A DNA stretch of 64,000 nt from CAYRES01 sp964423425 (GCA_964423425.1 CAYRES010000003.1:1-64000), one strand, 5' to 3'. Shown: positions 42,243 through 51,677, numbered from the stretch's first letter. Translations and numbers: made by a program. The notes: generated by a model not told the origin, from the sequence alone.

Positions 42243-43940
42243 ATGCCGAATACGTCACAGGATACACACCACCACTCCAGCAAGGACAGCGACATCAGCT
42301 TCGCCACTGCGCTGGAAGCAGCCCGGCAACGTATCGCCACCGCGTACGACCCGCGCCTTCTCAATGACGCCGGCCACCGTCTGATCGACGCGCTGGCCGC
42401 GCACCTCGAACGGGCGCAACACTCAGAGGGCGCGGTACTGCCCTGGGCCGACCCTGGAACCGCCGTCCACGATGCAGCAGAGATGCTACGCCAAGGCGGC
42501 GGCAGTGAAGAGGACGTCGGCGCAGGGCGGATGGGCAGAGCCCGCGGCGGTCGCAACACTCGCGGCGACTCGGGTGGCGCGCCCGCCGACGGCCTCGACG
42601 GCAACCCCAAGAGTAGCGGCCGCGGCGAACCCAGCCGCGACGACTCACCCGTCGACCTCCCCATCCATTTCGCAGAGCTCGTTCAGGAGATGCTCGCGCG
42701 TGGCCTGAACCTCCACGACCCCCGCTACGTCGGCCACCAGGTGCCGGCACCCGTTCCTCTCGGCGGCCTCTTCGACGCCGTGGGTTCCGTGACCAACCAG
42801 GTGATGGCCATCTACGAGATGGGCCCCTGGTCCACCGCGGTCGAGCAGGCCATGATCCGGGAGCTGGGCGAGGCCATCGGCTGGCCACCCGGCACCTTTG
42901 CCGGCGCGGTCACCCACGGCGGATCCCTCGCCAATCTCACGGCACTTCTCACCGCCCGGAATCTCGCCGTGCCTGACGCTTGGGAGCGGGGGCTCGCAGG
43001 CCGTGGCGCCCCTCCCGTCCTCCTGGCCCACGCCGATGCCCACTACAGTGTGGCCCGCGCCGCCGGCATCCTGGGCCTGGGCAGCCGGCAGATCGTGCGG
43101 GTGGGGTTGGATACACGCGGACGCATGGATCCGAAACAACTCGACGGCGAGCTGACCCGTCTGCGCGCCGAGAATCGGGCGATCGTGGCCGTGACCGCCT
43201 GCGCCTGCGCCACTCCCACGGGAGCCTTTGACCCACTCGAGGACATCGCCGATGTATGTGCCGCCCACGGAGTCTGGCTGCACGTCGATGCCGCTCACGG
43301 TGGCGCCGCTGTCCTGAGCGAACGTCACCGCCACCTGCTGGCCGGGCTGGAGAGGGCCGACAGTGTGGTGTGGGACGCCCACAAGATGCTCTTCGTCCCC
43401 AGCCTATGCGCCTTCGTCTTCTACCGTGACGCACGTCATCGCTTCGAGGCGTTCCACCAAGACGCACCGTACCTGTTCGACCCGGCCGCCCCCGGCTTGG
43501 CCGAATACGACAGCGGCATGAAGACGGTGGAGTGCACCAAGCGGGCGGCGGCCTTCGGGCTGTGGGGAGTGTGGACACTCTTCGGGAGACAGCTGTTCGC
43601 CGATCTCGTCGATGTCACCTTTGCGTTGGGGCGCACCTTCTACGAGAAACTGCGCGCCGCTCCCGACTTCGTCCCCCTGCATGAGCCACAGTGCAATATC
43701 GCGGTCTTCCGCCACGTGCCGGCGGCGCTTCGCGGGGCCGGGGCCGAGGAGATAGGCGACTTCCAGCTCGAGCTGCGCCGCCGTGTCATCGAGTCGGGCG
43801 AGTACTACCTCGTACCCGCCAAGTATGAGGGCATAGGCGCCCTACGGACCACGCTCATCAACCCCTTGACCACTCCGGCCCACCTCGACGGTCTGCTCGA
43901 CACGCTCCGCCGGCAGGGCCGGCTGATACTCGGCGGCTGA
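42243..43940 (+). CDS. PLP-dependent group II amino-acid decarboxylase
   Basis: The 565-aa protein is an aromatic-L-amino-acid/glutamate/diaminobutyrate-decarboxylase relative: DPRYVGHQVPAPVPLG, PGTFAGAVTHGGSLANLTAL, VTACACATPTGAFDPLEDI, LHVDAAHGGAAVL and the PLP-binding lysine near residue 381 in VWDAHKMLF. The first 110 residues hold a variable, Gly/Arg-rich insert. It makes amines such as diaminopropane, tyramine or GABA; which one cannot be read from sequence. The ATG at 42243 was chosen over a TTG 24 bases upstream. Confidence 0.87.
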   Translation: MPNTSQDTHHHSSKDSDISFATALEAARQRIATAYDPRLLNDAGHRLIDALAAHLERAQHSEGAVLPWADPGTAVHDAAEMLRQGGGSEEDVGAGRMGRARGGRNTRGDSGGAPADGLDGNPKSSGRGEPSRDDSPVDLPIHFAELVQEMLARGLNLHDPRYVGHQVPAPVPLGGLFDAVGSVTNQVMAIYEMGPWSTAVEQAMIRELGEAIGWPPGTFAGAVTHGGSLANLTALLTARNLAVPDAWERGLAGRGAPPVLLAHADAHYSVARAAGILGLGSRQIVRVGLDTRGRMDPKQLDGELTRLRAENRAIVAVTACACATPTGAFDPLEDIADVCAAHGVWLHVDAAHGGAAVLSERHRHLLAGLERADSVVWDAHKMLFVPSLCAFVFYRDARHRFEAFHQDAPYLFDPAAPGLAEYDSGMKTVECTKRAAAFGLWGVWTLFGRQLFADLVDVTFALGRTFYEKLRAAPDFVPLHEPQCNIAVFRHVPAALRGAGAEEIGDFQLELRRRVIESGEYYLVPAKYEGIGALRTTLINPLTTPAHLDGLLDTLRRQGRLILGG

Positions 43941-44043
43941 CGGTTGGGTCGTCCACAGGCGGTGCGCACGCGCGTTATCTTCATGCGGAAGAACGGGTAT
44001 AGCGCGACAAGAGCGCACAGCCGGCCCCATCAGGAGAAGACAC

Positions 44044-44907
44044 ATGCCCGCCTCGATGAGTGGTGAAGCACTGAAGGAAGACATCATCCGGTTCTGCATG
44101 GAGAGGGGCGCCGATATGGTCGGCTTCGCACCCGTCGAGCGCTGGGACGAATTCGACGAAGTCCCTCCGGAGTTTCGCCCCAAGGCCCTCTTCCCCCAGA
44201 CGCAGACGGTCATTGTGATAGGGATGTCGATGCCGCTACCCGTGGTCGAGACCACACCATCGGCATTACACAAGGAGCTGTACGAAGCCACCAACTCCCA
44301 ACTCGACGGCTTGGCGGTCGCTCTCACCCGCCACTTGAACCGCAAAGGGCATGCCTCCTACCCTTTCCTGCGGGATGTCTACACCACCATGGCCGCGCTC
44401 CGGGAGAACAACCGGGCCGCCTTCGGGCACGTGCCGGCGGCTGTGTACGCGGGCTTGGGCACCGTGGGCATGAACCGATGCGTCCTCACTCCCGAATTCG
44501 GCCCCCGCGTGCGGTTCGTCTCCGTCTTCACCGAAGCCCAGATCCCCGGCGATCCCCTGCAGCCCGAGGAGCTCTGCATCACGTGCGAGGTGTGTGCCTC
44601 ACTGTGTCCCAAGCAGGCCATCCGGCCGCGCGAGGACCGGGTGCCCGGCGACTTCGACGACCTCGCCTGCTTGGAGATGGCCGAGGAGTTGGTCAAGAAA
44701 CGGTGCTTCCCCTGCGGCATCTGCACGAAGGTCTGCCCCATCGGTAGAGATCGCTCCCTCTACAAGAGCAAGGGGAAGCGAAAGAAGTACGAGAAGGAGA
44801 GGGTGGCCCTCGCTGAAGACCCCGATGCCCCTGAATACCGCTCATGGACCCACGTCCGCACGTACGGCATTGCCCACGCACGCAAAGATACCGGGGAGAA
44901 GAAGTAA
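44044..44907 (+). CDS. Epoxyqueuosine reductase-like iron-sulfur protein
   Basis: The 287-aa protein has a QueG-like N-terminal region (MVGFAPVERWDEFD, VIVIGMSMPLP) and two ferredoxin-type clusters, CITCEVCASLCPKQA near 178 and CFPCGICTKVCPIGRD near 220. It lacks the HEAT repeats of long QueG forms, and the Cys spacing is C-x2-C-x2-C-x3-CP as in 8Fe ferredoxins. It could be a QueG paralogue or a corrinoid-reducing protein. It ends four bases before the cysteine dioxygenase gene, so the two are probably cotranscribed. Confidence 0.8.
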   Translation: MPASMSGEALKEDIIRFCMERGADMVGFAPVERWDEFDEVPPEFRPKALFPQTQTVIVIGMSMPLPVVETTPSALHKELYEATNSQLDGLAVALTRHLNRKGHASYPFLRDVYTTMAALRENNRAAFGHVPAAVYAGLGTVGMNRCVLTPEFGPRVRFVSVFTEAQIPGDPLQPEELCITCEVCASLCPKQAIRPREDRVPGDFDDLACLEMAEELVKKRCFPCGICTKVCPIGRDRSLYKSKGKRKKYEKERVALAEDPDAPEYRSWTHVRTYGIAHARKDTGEKK

Positions 44908-44911
44908 GCCC

Positions 44912-45640
44912 ATGAATCGTTTCGACACGTTCTGCAGTGCCTTTCAAGACATGCTCACTGCCGTGGAGGGCATCCCGCAGAGAATCGACCGCGGGAGTGA
45001 GCTGGTACGGGAGCTCCTCTCCCAACCGGACTGGTTCTTCGACTACTGTGCGCAGCTCATCGCCGATCCGGCCCGCCTCAAGAGCCTGAAGCCGGGCATC
45101 TGGCCCAACGAGTACCTGCTCCACCGCAGCCCCGACAAGTCCTTCTCGGTGCTGGCCTACATATGGCAACCCGGAGATGCCGATACCATCCACGACCACG
45201 GTTCCTGGGGCATCGTCGGCACCATCATGGGGAGCCTCAGGGAGAAGAAGTACGAGCGCCTGGATGACGGCACCCGCGAGGGATACTGCGAGCTCAGGGA
45301 GTCGGCGAGCTCTGTCTTCGGCCCCGGCGAGACCACCTTCGTACTCCCTGTCAACCAGGGCCTTCACGCCATGGACAACACCACCGACGAGATTGCCGCG
45401 AGCCTCAACGTATACGGCCGGAGCATCGCCCGTGGATACACCCAGTTCTTCGACCCGGGCGCTCACACCGTGACTCGAGCCTATCCACCCCGCACGGTGA
45501 AGGAACTCCTCGCCGTTACGGCCCTTGCCGCCCTCGATCCCACGCGAGCGGAGCACGTCCTCGGGGAGGCGCTCGACGCACCCCGGCCGGCGGCCGTGCG
45601 GGAGGAGTATGAAGCGGCGCTCAAGCGGCTTGAGCGCTGA
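44912..45640 (+). CDS. Cysteine dioxygenase-type cupin
   Basis: The 242-aa protein has the cupin metal site HDHGSWGIVG with H94 and H96, and the third ligand H152 in NQGLHAMDN, matching type I cysteine/thiol dioxygenases. These iron enzymes add O2 to cysteine or 3-mercaptopropionate to give the sulfinic acid. The Cys that cross-links to Tyr in mammalian enzymes is not in the usual place. Start ATG 44912 overlaps none and follows GAGAAG. It probably works in sulfur metabolism with the upstream Fe-S protein, but no pathway is shown. Confidence 0.85.
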   Translation: MNRFDTFCSAFQDMLTAVEGIPQRIDRGSELVRELLSQPDWFFDYCAQLIADPARLKSLKPGIWPNEYLLHRSPDKSFSVLAYIWQPGDADTIHDHGSWGIVGTIMGSLREKKYERLDDGTREGYCELRESASSVFGPGETTFVLPVNQGLHAMDNTTDEIAASLNVYGRSIARGYTQFFDPGAHTVTRAYPPRTVKELLAVTALAALDPTRAEHVLGEALDAPRPAAVREEYEAALKRLER

Positions 45641-45785
45641 GCACCCGCGGAAAGGCGCCAACAAGAGCGGAGGGAGCGGCGTGCTTCTCAGCGACGGACC
45701 CGCTCTTGACCTCGGGGACCAAGAGTTGGACTCGGCTCGGGCGACAGAGTCGACTTCGCGATCATCGGCGCCCGGCGGCCGCGTC

Positions 45786-47075
45786 TCAGCCGTCGTGGCG
45801 GAAGGTCTCGCGGTGGCCGATCTCGCACACCAAGAACTGAGCCCGCGAAATCTCGTCGAAGTAGACTCGTATCCTCGAGCCTTGGTCGTCCGTCATCTTG
45901 AGGTGCTGTAGACCCCTGTACTTGCGCCCCTTGTAGTCGTAGAAGTCCTTGCGGTACCGATCCTTGGTCTCACCCGATTCGGTGGGGGCATACGCGTCGC
46001 CGAACGTCTCCGTCAAATCCGGTGGAGTCCTGCCGTCCACCTCCGCGAAGGCTCGGTTCCGAGCGAAATCCCCGAGTTGCTCAAGCAGGTCGTGCAGCTG
46101 CTCCAGTCCTCGAGCGGTGAGCGTCGGCCTGATCTTGCGCCCGCTGGACTTGGCATCGTCGTGAACGACGAGGAAGGTAGACCACTTCCTGTCGATGCTC
46201 TTCAGCACCTCGTTCATGCTCCTGAAACGGGGTCCCTGTTGCGGTGTGTCATCACCCGCGGAAGGAGGGTGCACGACCTCTGTCCTCTCCAGACCCCGTA
46301 CAACCGCCTTCCAGGATTGAATCTCTTCTCGCGCCGACGTAATCCGATCCTCGTAGTCCCTGATGGTGCTCTCGATGGCGGTCACCTTCTCGTGTAACTC
46401 CCAGGCACTCACGATCTCATCACACCGGGAACGGACGTCTGCGGGAAGAGGAAGGTCGCTCTGCATGTACTTCAAGCGCGAGAGGATCGCCCCCCTGATC
46501 TCCTCGGTCGCAAGCGAGCCTCTTTGCCCGCCCTCCCGGCGCAACTGCGCAATGACCGGCCCGGTGACCTGTTCCTCCAGCGCGGCATCGGTCACATTCG
46601 CGGCGGCGCAGGCGGCCGTCACCGACCGCGCCACCTTCTTCCCGTCGAAAGGTTCGAACTCGCCATCCTTCTTGACTACGTAGACGGGGCGCCACTCCGC
46701 CGCCAGTTCGCGGATGCGGGCACATGCGTCGTCGAGGCTGTGGACGGGAGTCTCGGGGTGAACCAGAGCATTGAGAGTGGAGTTGTGTATCCGATTCTGG
46801 TCGACGAGCACCACCGGCTTGCCCTGTTGACTGGCCCGCACGATACCCAGAATGGTGCCGACCGACTCCTTCCACATGTTCGCCAGCACGACATCGCACA
46901 CCTCCAGCTTGGCTATCTCCCTGGATACCGCCCGGTCATCGGCCCAGTCCGTGGGGTCTTCAAAGTCAAACTGCTTCCCCAGCTTCAGTTTGACCTCGTC
47001 ACGCCACCACGTCTTCTGATCATCGTTGCACCCGGTGATAGGGCCCGCCAGGTAGATTCGCAGTCTCGCGGCCAT
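45786..47075 (-). CDS. Deoxyribosyltransferase-like domain fused to an ATP-cone
   Basis: The 429-aa protein starts RIYLAGPITGCNDDQKTWW, then AVSREIAKLEVCDVVLANMW and ESVGTILGIVRASQQGKPVVLVDQ, the Rossmann-like pattern of nucleoside 2-deoxyribosyltransferase/DUF4406 proteins. The usual catalytic Glu after GTxx is Gly here. From about 130 it has an ATP-cone (VKKDGEFEPFDGKKVARSV ... SLATEEIRGAILSRL), the nucleotide-sensing module of ribonucleotide reductase and NrdR. The last 90 residues (KDFYDYKGRKYRGLQHLK, IRVYFDEISRAQFLVCEIG) resemble RelE/ParE-like strands in layout. It is a lone gene flanked by gaps. A nucleotide-sensing effector is a reasonable inference; function is unproven. Confidence 0.78.
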   Translation of the reverse strand: MAARLRIYLAGPITGCNDDQKTWWRDEVKLKLGKQFDFEDPTDWADDRAVSREIAKLEVCDVVLANMWKESVGTILGIVRASQQGKPVVLVDQNRIHNSTLNALVHPETPVHSLDDACARIRELAAEWRPVYVVKKDGEFEPFDGKKVARSVTAACAAANVTDAALEEQVTGPVIAQLRREGGQRGSLATEEIRGAILSRLKYMQSDLPLPADVRSRCDEIVSAWELHEKVTAIESTIRDYEDRITSAREEIQSWKAVVRGLERTEVVHPPSAGDDTPQQGPRFRSMNEVLKSIDRKWSTFLVVHDDAKSSGRKIRPTLTARGLEQLHDLLEQLGDFARNRAFAEVDGRTPPDLTETFGDAYAPTESGETKDRYRKDFYDYKGRKYRGLQHLKMTDDQGSRIRVYFDEISRAQFLVCEIGHRETFRHDG

Positions 47076-47186
47076 GGATCACCCCCGCTGTCATGGCGAC
47101 CGTGGTTCCAGCATACCAGCAGGGCGTGGGGTTCCCGAACCGAGTGCACTGTGCGGAGTTACTGGGTCCGGCTCACTGCACCGGGC

Positions 47187-48383
47187 TCACCGGGCTGAGT
47201 TTCCTTCCGCGCGGGACGCAGCGACGTCCTCGGATGGCGTAGCGGCGGCACCACTCTCGCCGGGAGCGGAGCCGGCGTCATCTTGACACAGCGCCAGTTC
47301 GCTCTCGGGATCGAACACGTGCATGCGATCCGTGTCCACCACCAAACTCAAGTCCTGATCGGCCCGTGCGTTGGTGCGCGGATCGACCCTCGCCAGAAAG
47401 CGATAGTCACCTGCGGTCAGGTGGAGGAACACCTCGTTGCCCATGAGTTCGGTCACCTCGACTTTGGCGGTGAGAGGGGCGGCGGAGATGCCTGCCGGTT
47501 GGAAGGCGGCGTCGTGGATATTCTCCGGCCGAACACCCAGCACCAAGTGCTTCCGCGCACACCGGGCCAACTCATCAGCCCGGTCGGCCGGTACCCCGAT
47601 CTGGAACGGTCCGCTGTCAAGCAACAGACGCCCGTCGTCGGACTTGAGCTCCACCTCGAACAGGTTCATCGAAGGGCTCCCGATGAATCCGGCCACGAAG
47701 ATGTTCCCCGGTCGTTCGTACAGCTCCTGGGGCGTGCCCACCTGCTGGATGATACCTTCGTTCATCACCGCGATACGGGTGGCCATGGTCATGGCCTCGA
47801 CCTGATCGTGCGTCACGTATATGAAGGTGGTCCCCAAACGGTGGTGCAGTTTGCTGATCTCTGCCCGGGTGTTCACGCGCAGCTTCGCATCAAGGTTTGA
47901 GAGTGGTTCATCCAAGAGGAACACCGCCGGCTCACGCACGATGGCCCTTGCAACCGCAACCCTCTGTCGCTGGCCTCCCGAGAGTTGGCCCGGCTTCCGG
48001 GTGAGCAACGGCGCCACCCCCAAGAGTTCGGCCGCCTGGGTCACGCGTTTCTTGATCTCCTCTTTGGGCGTCTTTCTGAGCCGTAAACCGAAGGCGATGT
48101 TGTCAAAGACCGTCATGTGCGGATACAAAGCATAGGACTGGAATACCATCGCAATGTCGCGGTCCTTGCTCGGCACGTGGTTGACCTTACGGTCTCCGAT
48201 GTAGATGCTGCCTTCGGTGATGGACTCGAGGCCCGCAAGCAACCGGAGGGCCGTCGATTTGCCGCAACCCGACGGCCCCACCAAGACGAGAAACTCTTGG
48301 TCGGTAACCTCGAGATGGAAGTCGTCGAGAGCAAGCACCTTTCCGAATCTCTTTGTGACGTGTTCGAAGTAGACGCGGGCCAT
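47187..48383 (-). CDS. Carbohydrate ABC transporter ATPase (UgpC/MsmX-type)
   Basis: 398 aa. Walker A GPSGCGKSTALRLLAGLE, signature LSGGQRQRVAVARAIV, Walker B VFLLDEPLSNLDAKLR and switch His in YVTHDQVEAMT are all intact. The C-terminal TOBE region (VLGVRPENIHDA ... DRMHVFDPES) has the layout of sugar-transporter ATPases that serve several systems, plus an extra 45-residue Ala/Gly/Ser tail. It is the last gene of the operon whose first genes encode the binding protein and two permeases. Confidence 0.9.
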   Translation of the reverse strand: MARVYFEHVTKRFGKVLALDDFHLEVTDQEFLVLVGPSGCGKSTALRLLAGLESITEGSIYIGDRKVNHVPSKDRDIAMVFQSYALYPHMTVFDNIAFGLRLRKTPKEEIKKRVTQAAELLGVAPLLTRKPGQLSGGQRQRVAVARAIVREPAVFLLDEPLSNLDAKLRVNTRAEISKLHHRLGTTFIYVTHDQVEAMTMATRIAVMNEGIIQQVGTPQELYERPGNIFVAGFIGSPSMNLFEVELKSDDGRLLLDSGPFQIGVPADRADELARCARKHLVLGVRPENIHDAAFQPAGISAAPLTAKVEVTELMGNEVFLHLTAGDYRFLARVDPRTNARADQDLSLVVDTDRMHVFDPESELALCQDDAGSAPGESGAAATPSEDVAASRAEGNSAR

Positions 48384-48407
48384 CTGTGCTCCTCGTTCTG
48401 TTCCGTA

Positions 48408-49328
48408 TCAGCCCTTCACGGCTCCGGCCAGGATGCCCTGCACGAAGTACCGCTGCAAAGCGAAGAAGACGATGAGGGGGAGGATCATCGACACGAAAGC
48501 GGCAGCCGTGAGCAGGTGCCACTCGCTGCCGAATGAACTCACCAAGTTGCTGATGCTGACCGTCAAAGGCGCCACCTGCCTGGATCCTCCCAGGTACACG
48601 AGGGCCACGAGCAGATCGTTCCACAACCAGAGGAACTGGAAGATGCCCAGCGCAGCCAAAGAGGGTACAGACAAGGGCAGCACGATGCGAAAGAAGGCTT
48701 TGAAGTGCGAGGCGCCTTCGAGAAACGCTGATTCCAGCAGGTCCTTGGGTAGAGCCACAAAGAAGTTGCGCAAGAGGAAGATGGCAAACGGCAGGCCGTA
48801 GGCCGTGTGGGCGAGCCACACTCCCAGGAAGGTCCCCGTGAGGTTGAGGCCGGCGAAGATACGCAGCACGGGAATGAGCGTCATCTGAATCGGCACCACC
48901 AAGAGGCCGACCACGACGAGAAACAAGAGGTTGCGGCCGGGTATACGCATCCACGAGAAGGCATAGGCGGCGAGGGCGGCCACGAACATGGTAATGAGGG
49001 TGGCCGGCACGGCGATGATGAGACTGTTCAGGAATCCTCGAGCCAAACCCTGAGCGGCCAGCACGTCGGCGTAGTTCTGAAGCGTGAACTGGAAGGGCGG
49101 GTTGAAGGCCGTCCACCATCCCGTGGAGGCGATGTCCGCCTTGGGCCGAAAGGAGCTCACCAGGAGGCCGAACCAGGGCACCATCCAGATCAGGCATACG
49201 ACAATGATGACGGCATGAAGTGGACCCCGGGCAACCCTGCGCGCGATGCGCTCGGAGAGCTTCTCCGGAACCACCGGCTCCTCGAGCACCGCAGCCAGCG
49301 ACCGACTGCTGTCGGGTACGGCACTCAT
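48408..49328 (-). CDS. Carbohydrate ABC transporter permease, MalG-type
   Basis: 306 aa with six hydrophobic helices and the EAA-type contact loop ESAFLEGASHFKAFFRIVLPLSVPSLAALG near residue 200, the binding-protein-dependent inner-membrane signature. The N-terminal helix and lack of a large periplasmic domain are MalG-like. The ATG at 49328 overlaps the stop of the MalF-type gene as ATGA and has GGAGG upstream. Confidence 0.92.
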   Translation of the reverse strand: MSAVPDSSRSLAAVLEEPVVPEKLSERIARRVARGPLHAVIIVVCLIWMVPWFGLLVSSFRPKADIASTGWWTAFNPPFQFTLQNYADVLAAQGLARGFLNSLIIAVPATLITMFVAALAAYAFSWMRIPGRNLLFLVVVGLLVVPIQMTLIPVLRIFAGLNLTGTFLGVWLAHTAYGLPFAIFLLRNFFVALPKDLLESAFLEGASHFKAFFRIVLPLSVPSLAALGIFQFLWLWNDLLVALVYLGGSRQVAPLTVSISNLVSSFGSEWHLLTAAAFVSMILPLIVFFALQRYFVQGILAGAVKG

Positions 49329-50233
49329 GTTGCCTCCCTCCGGAAGCGACGGATGTTCAACAGCATGATGGGCACGATGGTGATGAGCAGCACCACCGCT
49401 ATGGCACTCGCCCGCCCGAAGTTCCCGAACGTGAACATCTCCTTGAACATGCGGTTGGCGATGACGTCGGTGTTGTAGTTGCCGAAGGTCATGACGTAGA
49501 CGAGATCGAAGACCTTGAGCGCGTTGATGGTGAGCGTGACGGCCACCACCACCACCACCGGCCTCAGCATGGGAAAGATGATCCGGCGGAACACCTGCCA
49601 CTCGTTGGCTCCGTCCACCCTCGCAGCCTCGAGCACCTCAGCAGGAATCCCCTTCAGCCCGGCCGAGAGCACAATCATGGCAAAGCCGGTCCACATCCAG
49701 ATGCCCGCCACGATGAGGGCGAAGTTGTTGACTCCCGTGTCCTGTATCCAGGGAATGGGATCTCCACCCAGGCTGGTGAAGATGGCGTTCACCACCCCGG
49801 TCTGGGTGAAGCCCGGCGGCCGGTAGATGTACATGAAGCGCCAGATGACGGCCGCGGCGGTGAAGGAAACGGCCATGGGCACGAAGATGAGCGCCTTGGC
49901 CACGGCTTCGTAGCGCACCAGGTTGGTGAGCACCGCGAGCACCAGACCCATGATGACGCTTACGCCCGTGAACAGCGTCAACCACAGCAGGTTGTTACGG
50001 AACACAATGAGGGTTTCCGAACTGGTGAAGAGGTGGACGTAGTTGTCGAGTCCGACAAACTGGGCCGAGGTGCGGTCGAAGAAGCTGAGATAGAGCGTTG
50101 AGAGCGAAGGGTAGACGAGAAACACAGCGAGCAGCACCAAGGCCGGAGCGACGAACATCCAGGCCGACAAGCGCACGGTCTTCAGTCTTCGCGTGAGCCG
50201 CTTGAGTAGGTGAGGTGCCTTCTCTTCGTCCAC
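49325..50233 (-). CDS. Carbohydrate ABC transporter permease, MalF-type
   Basis: 302 aa with a basic start, a first helix WMFVAPALVLLAVFLVYP, LSFFDRTSAQFVGLDNYVHLF, and the EAA-type loop EAARVDGANEWQVFRRIIFPMLRPVV. These are typical of MalF/UgpA permeases of sugar or glycerol-3-phosphate uptake. I chose the GTG at 50233 because GAGG lies five bases upstream; longer in-frame readings are Arg/Pro-rich and unnatural. A 25-bp hairpin separates it from the binding protein. Confidence 0.9.
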   Translation of the reverse strand: MDEEKAPHLLKRLTRRLKTVRLSAWMFVAPALVLLAVFLVYPSLSTLYLSFFDRTSAQFVGLDNYVHLFTSSETLIVFRNNLLWLTLFTGVSVIMGLVLAVLTNLVRYEAVAKALIFVPMAVSFTAAAVIWRFMYIYRPPGFTQTGVVNAIFTSLGGDPIPWIQDTGVNNFALIVAGIWMWTGFAMIVLSAGLKGIPAEVLEAARVDGANEWQVFRRIIFPMLRPVVVVVAVTLTINALKVFDLVYVMTFGNYNTDVIANRMFKEMFTFGNFGRASAIAVVLLITIVPIMLLNIRRFRREAT

Positions 50234-50271
50234 TGTTACCTCGAGTCGGACGACGTTCTTCGACGGGACGG

Positions 50272-50321
50272 GGGGGGCTCGGGGGCGGAGGGGCGTACGC
50301 CCCTCCGCCCCCGAGCCCCCC
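50272..50321. repeat. 25-bp perfect inverted repeat between binding-protein and permease genes
   Basis: Every base from 50272-50296 pairs with 50297-50321, with the centre at GTAC, so this is one uninterrupted GC-rich palindrome. It lies just six bases past the binding-protein stop. It most likely blocks 3' exonucleases and lets the binding protein outnumber the permease, as the hairpin at 31946 does in the liv-type operon. Confidence 0.9.
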
Positions 50322-50327
50322 AATGGT

Positions 50328-51677
50328 TTACTGTCCGTAGGCGGTCGTTGCCACCGCCTCCACATCGGCGAGATATGTGTCGAGGTTGGCCGGGTTCTGC
50401 AGGTAATCGAGGATGGCCTTGAAGAATGCGGCCTGCACCTCACCGGGCATCAGGTCGTCGGCATCGAAGCGGAAGATGGCCGACTCGGTGAGCTGCTCAG
50501 CCGCCTTCGCGGATATCGGGTCGGGATACACGGAGAGAGGCAAGGATTTGTTCGGCGAGGCATAGCCTCCCGCCGCAGCCCACGATTCCCACGGGTCCGC
50601 CTGTGCCAAGTAATTCAACAAGGAGTGGACGGACGGAGAGTCGTTGAACACGATGATGATATCTCCGCCGCCGGTCACGGCACCTGCGTGGGCCGGATTG
50701 ATGGTGGGGAAGGAGAAGAAGTCATAGTCTTCCTCGGCAACGAGGTCTGGGAACTGGGCCGTGATGAAGCCCTGCGTGAACGCCCCCAAGAAGTACATGT
50801 AGGCCTGCGGGGGCGTATCGAAAGGCAGGTAGGAGGCATCTTCGAAGTTCGTGGCGAGCGCGGCCTGGGCGCCACCGGGAACATAGCCCTCGGTCAAGAC
50901 GATCTCCCCGAACTTCTCAAAGGCCGACTTCACCGCCGCGTCGGTCCACGGTATCTCGTGCGCCACCCACTGGTCGTAGATGTCGGGGCCTGACTCAGCG
51001 AGGAGTATCTCTTGAATCCAGTCGGTGCCGGGCCATCCACTCGCACCGCCCGACTCCACGCCGACCGACCAGGGCGCATTGCCGGCGACCACGATCTCGT
51101 CGGAGAGAGCGATCATCTCATCCCACGTGGTGGGCACTGCCCAACCGTTCTGCTCGAACTGCGCCGGACTGTACCAGACCGTGCTCTTGGTGGCCGCTTT
51201 GATGAAGAGACCGTACAAAGCGCCGTCGACGCTACCCTGATCTATCCACGCCTCACCATAATCGGCGGCGAGCTGGGCCATGTCGAGCATCTCGTCGATC
51301 GGCTGGAGGACTCCCGCTTTCGCGAACTCCACCATGAGGGCGGGATTGGGGAGGATGGCCATGTCGGGTGGGTTGTTACCGGACACGCGCGCCCTCAGGA
51401 TAGCCGTGAGGTCACGAGTACCCTCGAACTCCATGGTGCCGCCGGTTTCTTGTTCCCAGCCCGCAGCAACCGCCTGGAAGCTCTCGAGCTCTCCGCCGCC
51501 CCATACGCCCATGACGACAACCGTGCCGATCGGGGCAGCGGTCGTCGTGGTCGCCTCAACCGTGGTGGTGGTGTCTCCGGGTGCGGTGGTGGTGGTCGTC
51601 TCTCCGCAGCCGGCCGCCGCTCCGACCACGAAGATGAGAAGTGCTACAACCAACAGAAGACCAAAACGCGATTTCAT
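50328..51677 (-). CDS. ABC carbohydrate-binding lipoprotein
   Basis: The 449-aa protein has a signal helix with lipobox (VGAAAGC), a Thr-rich linker, then the extracellular solute-binding family 1 pattern: VWGGGELESFQAVAAGWEQETGG, NPPDMAILPNPALMVEFAKAGVLQPIDE, and WYSPAQFEQNGWAVPTTWDEMIALSDEI. The last is the typical sugar-binding-protein segment. The ATG at 51677 has GGGGGAA upstream. It leads the operon SBP-MalF-MalG-ATPase. The bound sugar is unknown; alpha-glucoside binders are the closest in feel. Confidence 0.88.
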   Translation of the reverse strand: MKSRFGLLLVVALLIFVVGAAAGCGETTTTTAPGDTTTTVEATTTTAAPIGTVVVMGVWGGGELESFQAVAAGWEQETGGTMEFEGTRDLTAILRARVSGNNPPDMAILPNPALMVEFAKAGVLQPIDEMLDMAQLAADYGEAWIDQGSVDGALYGLFIKAATKSTVWYSPAQFEQNGWAVPTTWDEMIALSDEIVVAGNAPWSVGVESGGASGWPGTDWIQEILLAESGPDIYDQWVAHEIPWTDAAVKSAFEKFGEIVLTEGYVPGGAQAALATNFEDASYLPFDTPPQAYMYFLGAFTQGFITAQFPDLVAEEDYDFFSFPTINPAHAGAVTGGGDIIIVFNDSPSVHSLLNYLAQADPWESWAAAGGYASPNKSLPLSVYPDPISAKAAEQLTESAIFRFDADDLMPGEVQAAFFKAILDYLQNPANLDTYLADVEAVATTAYGQ

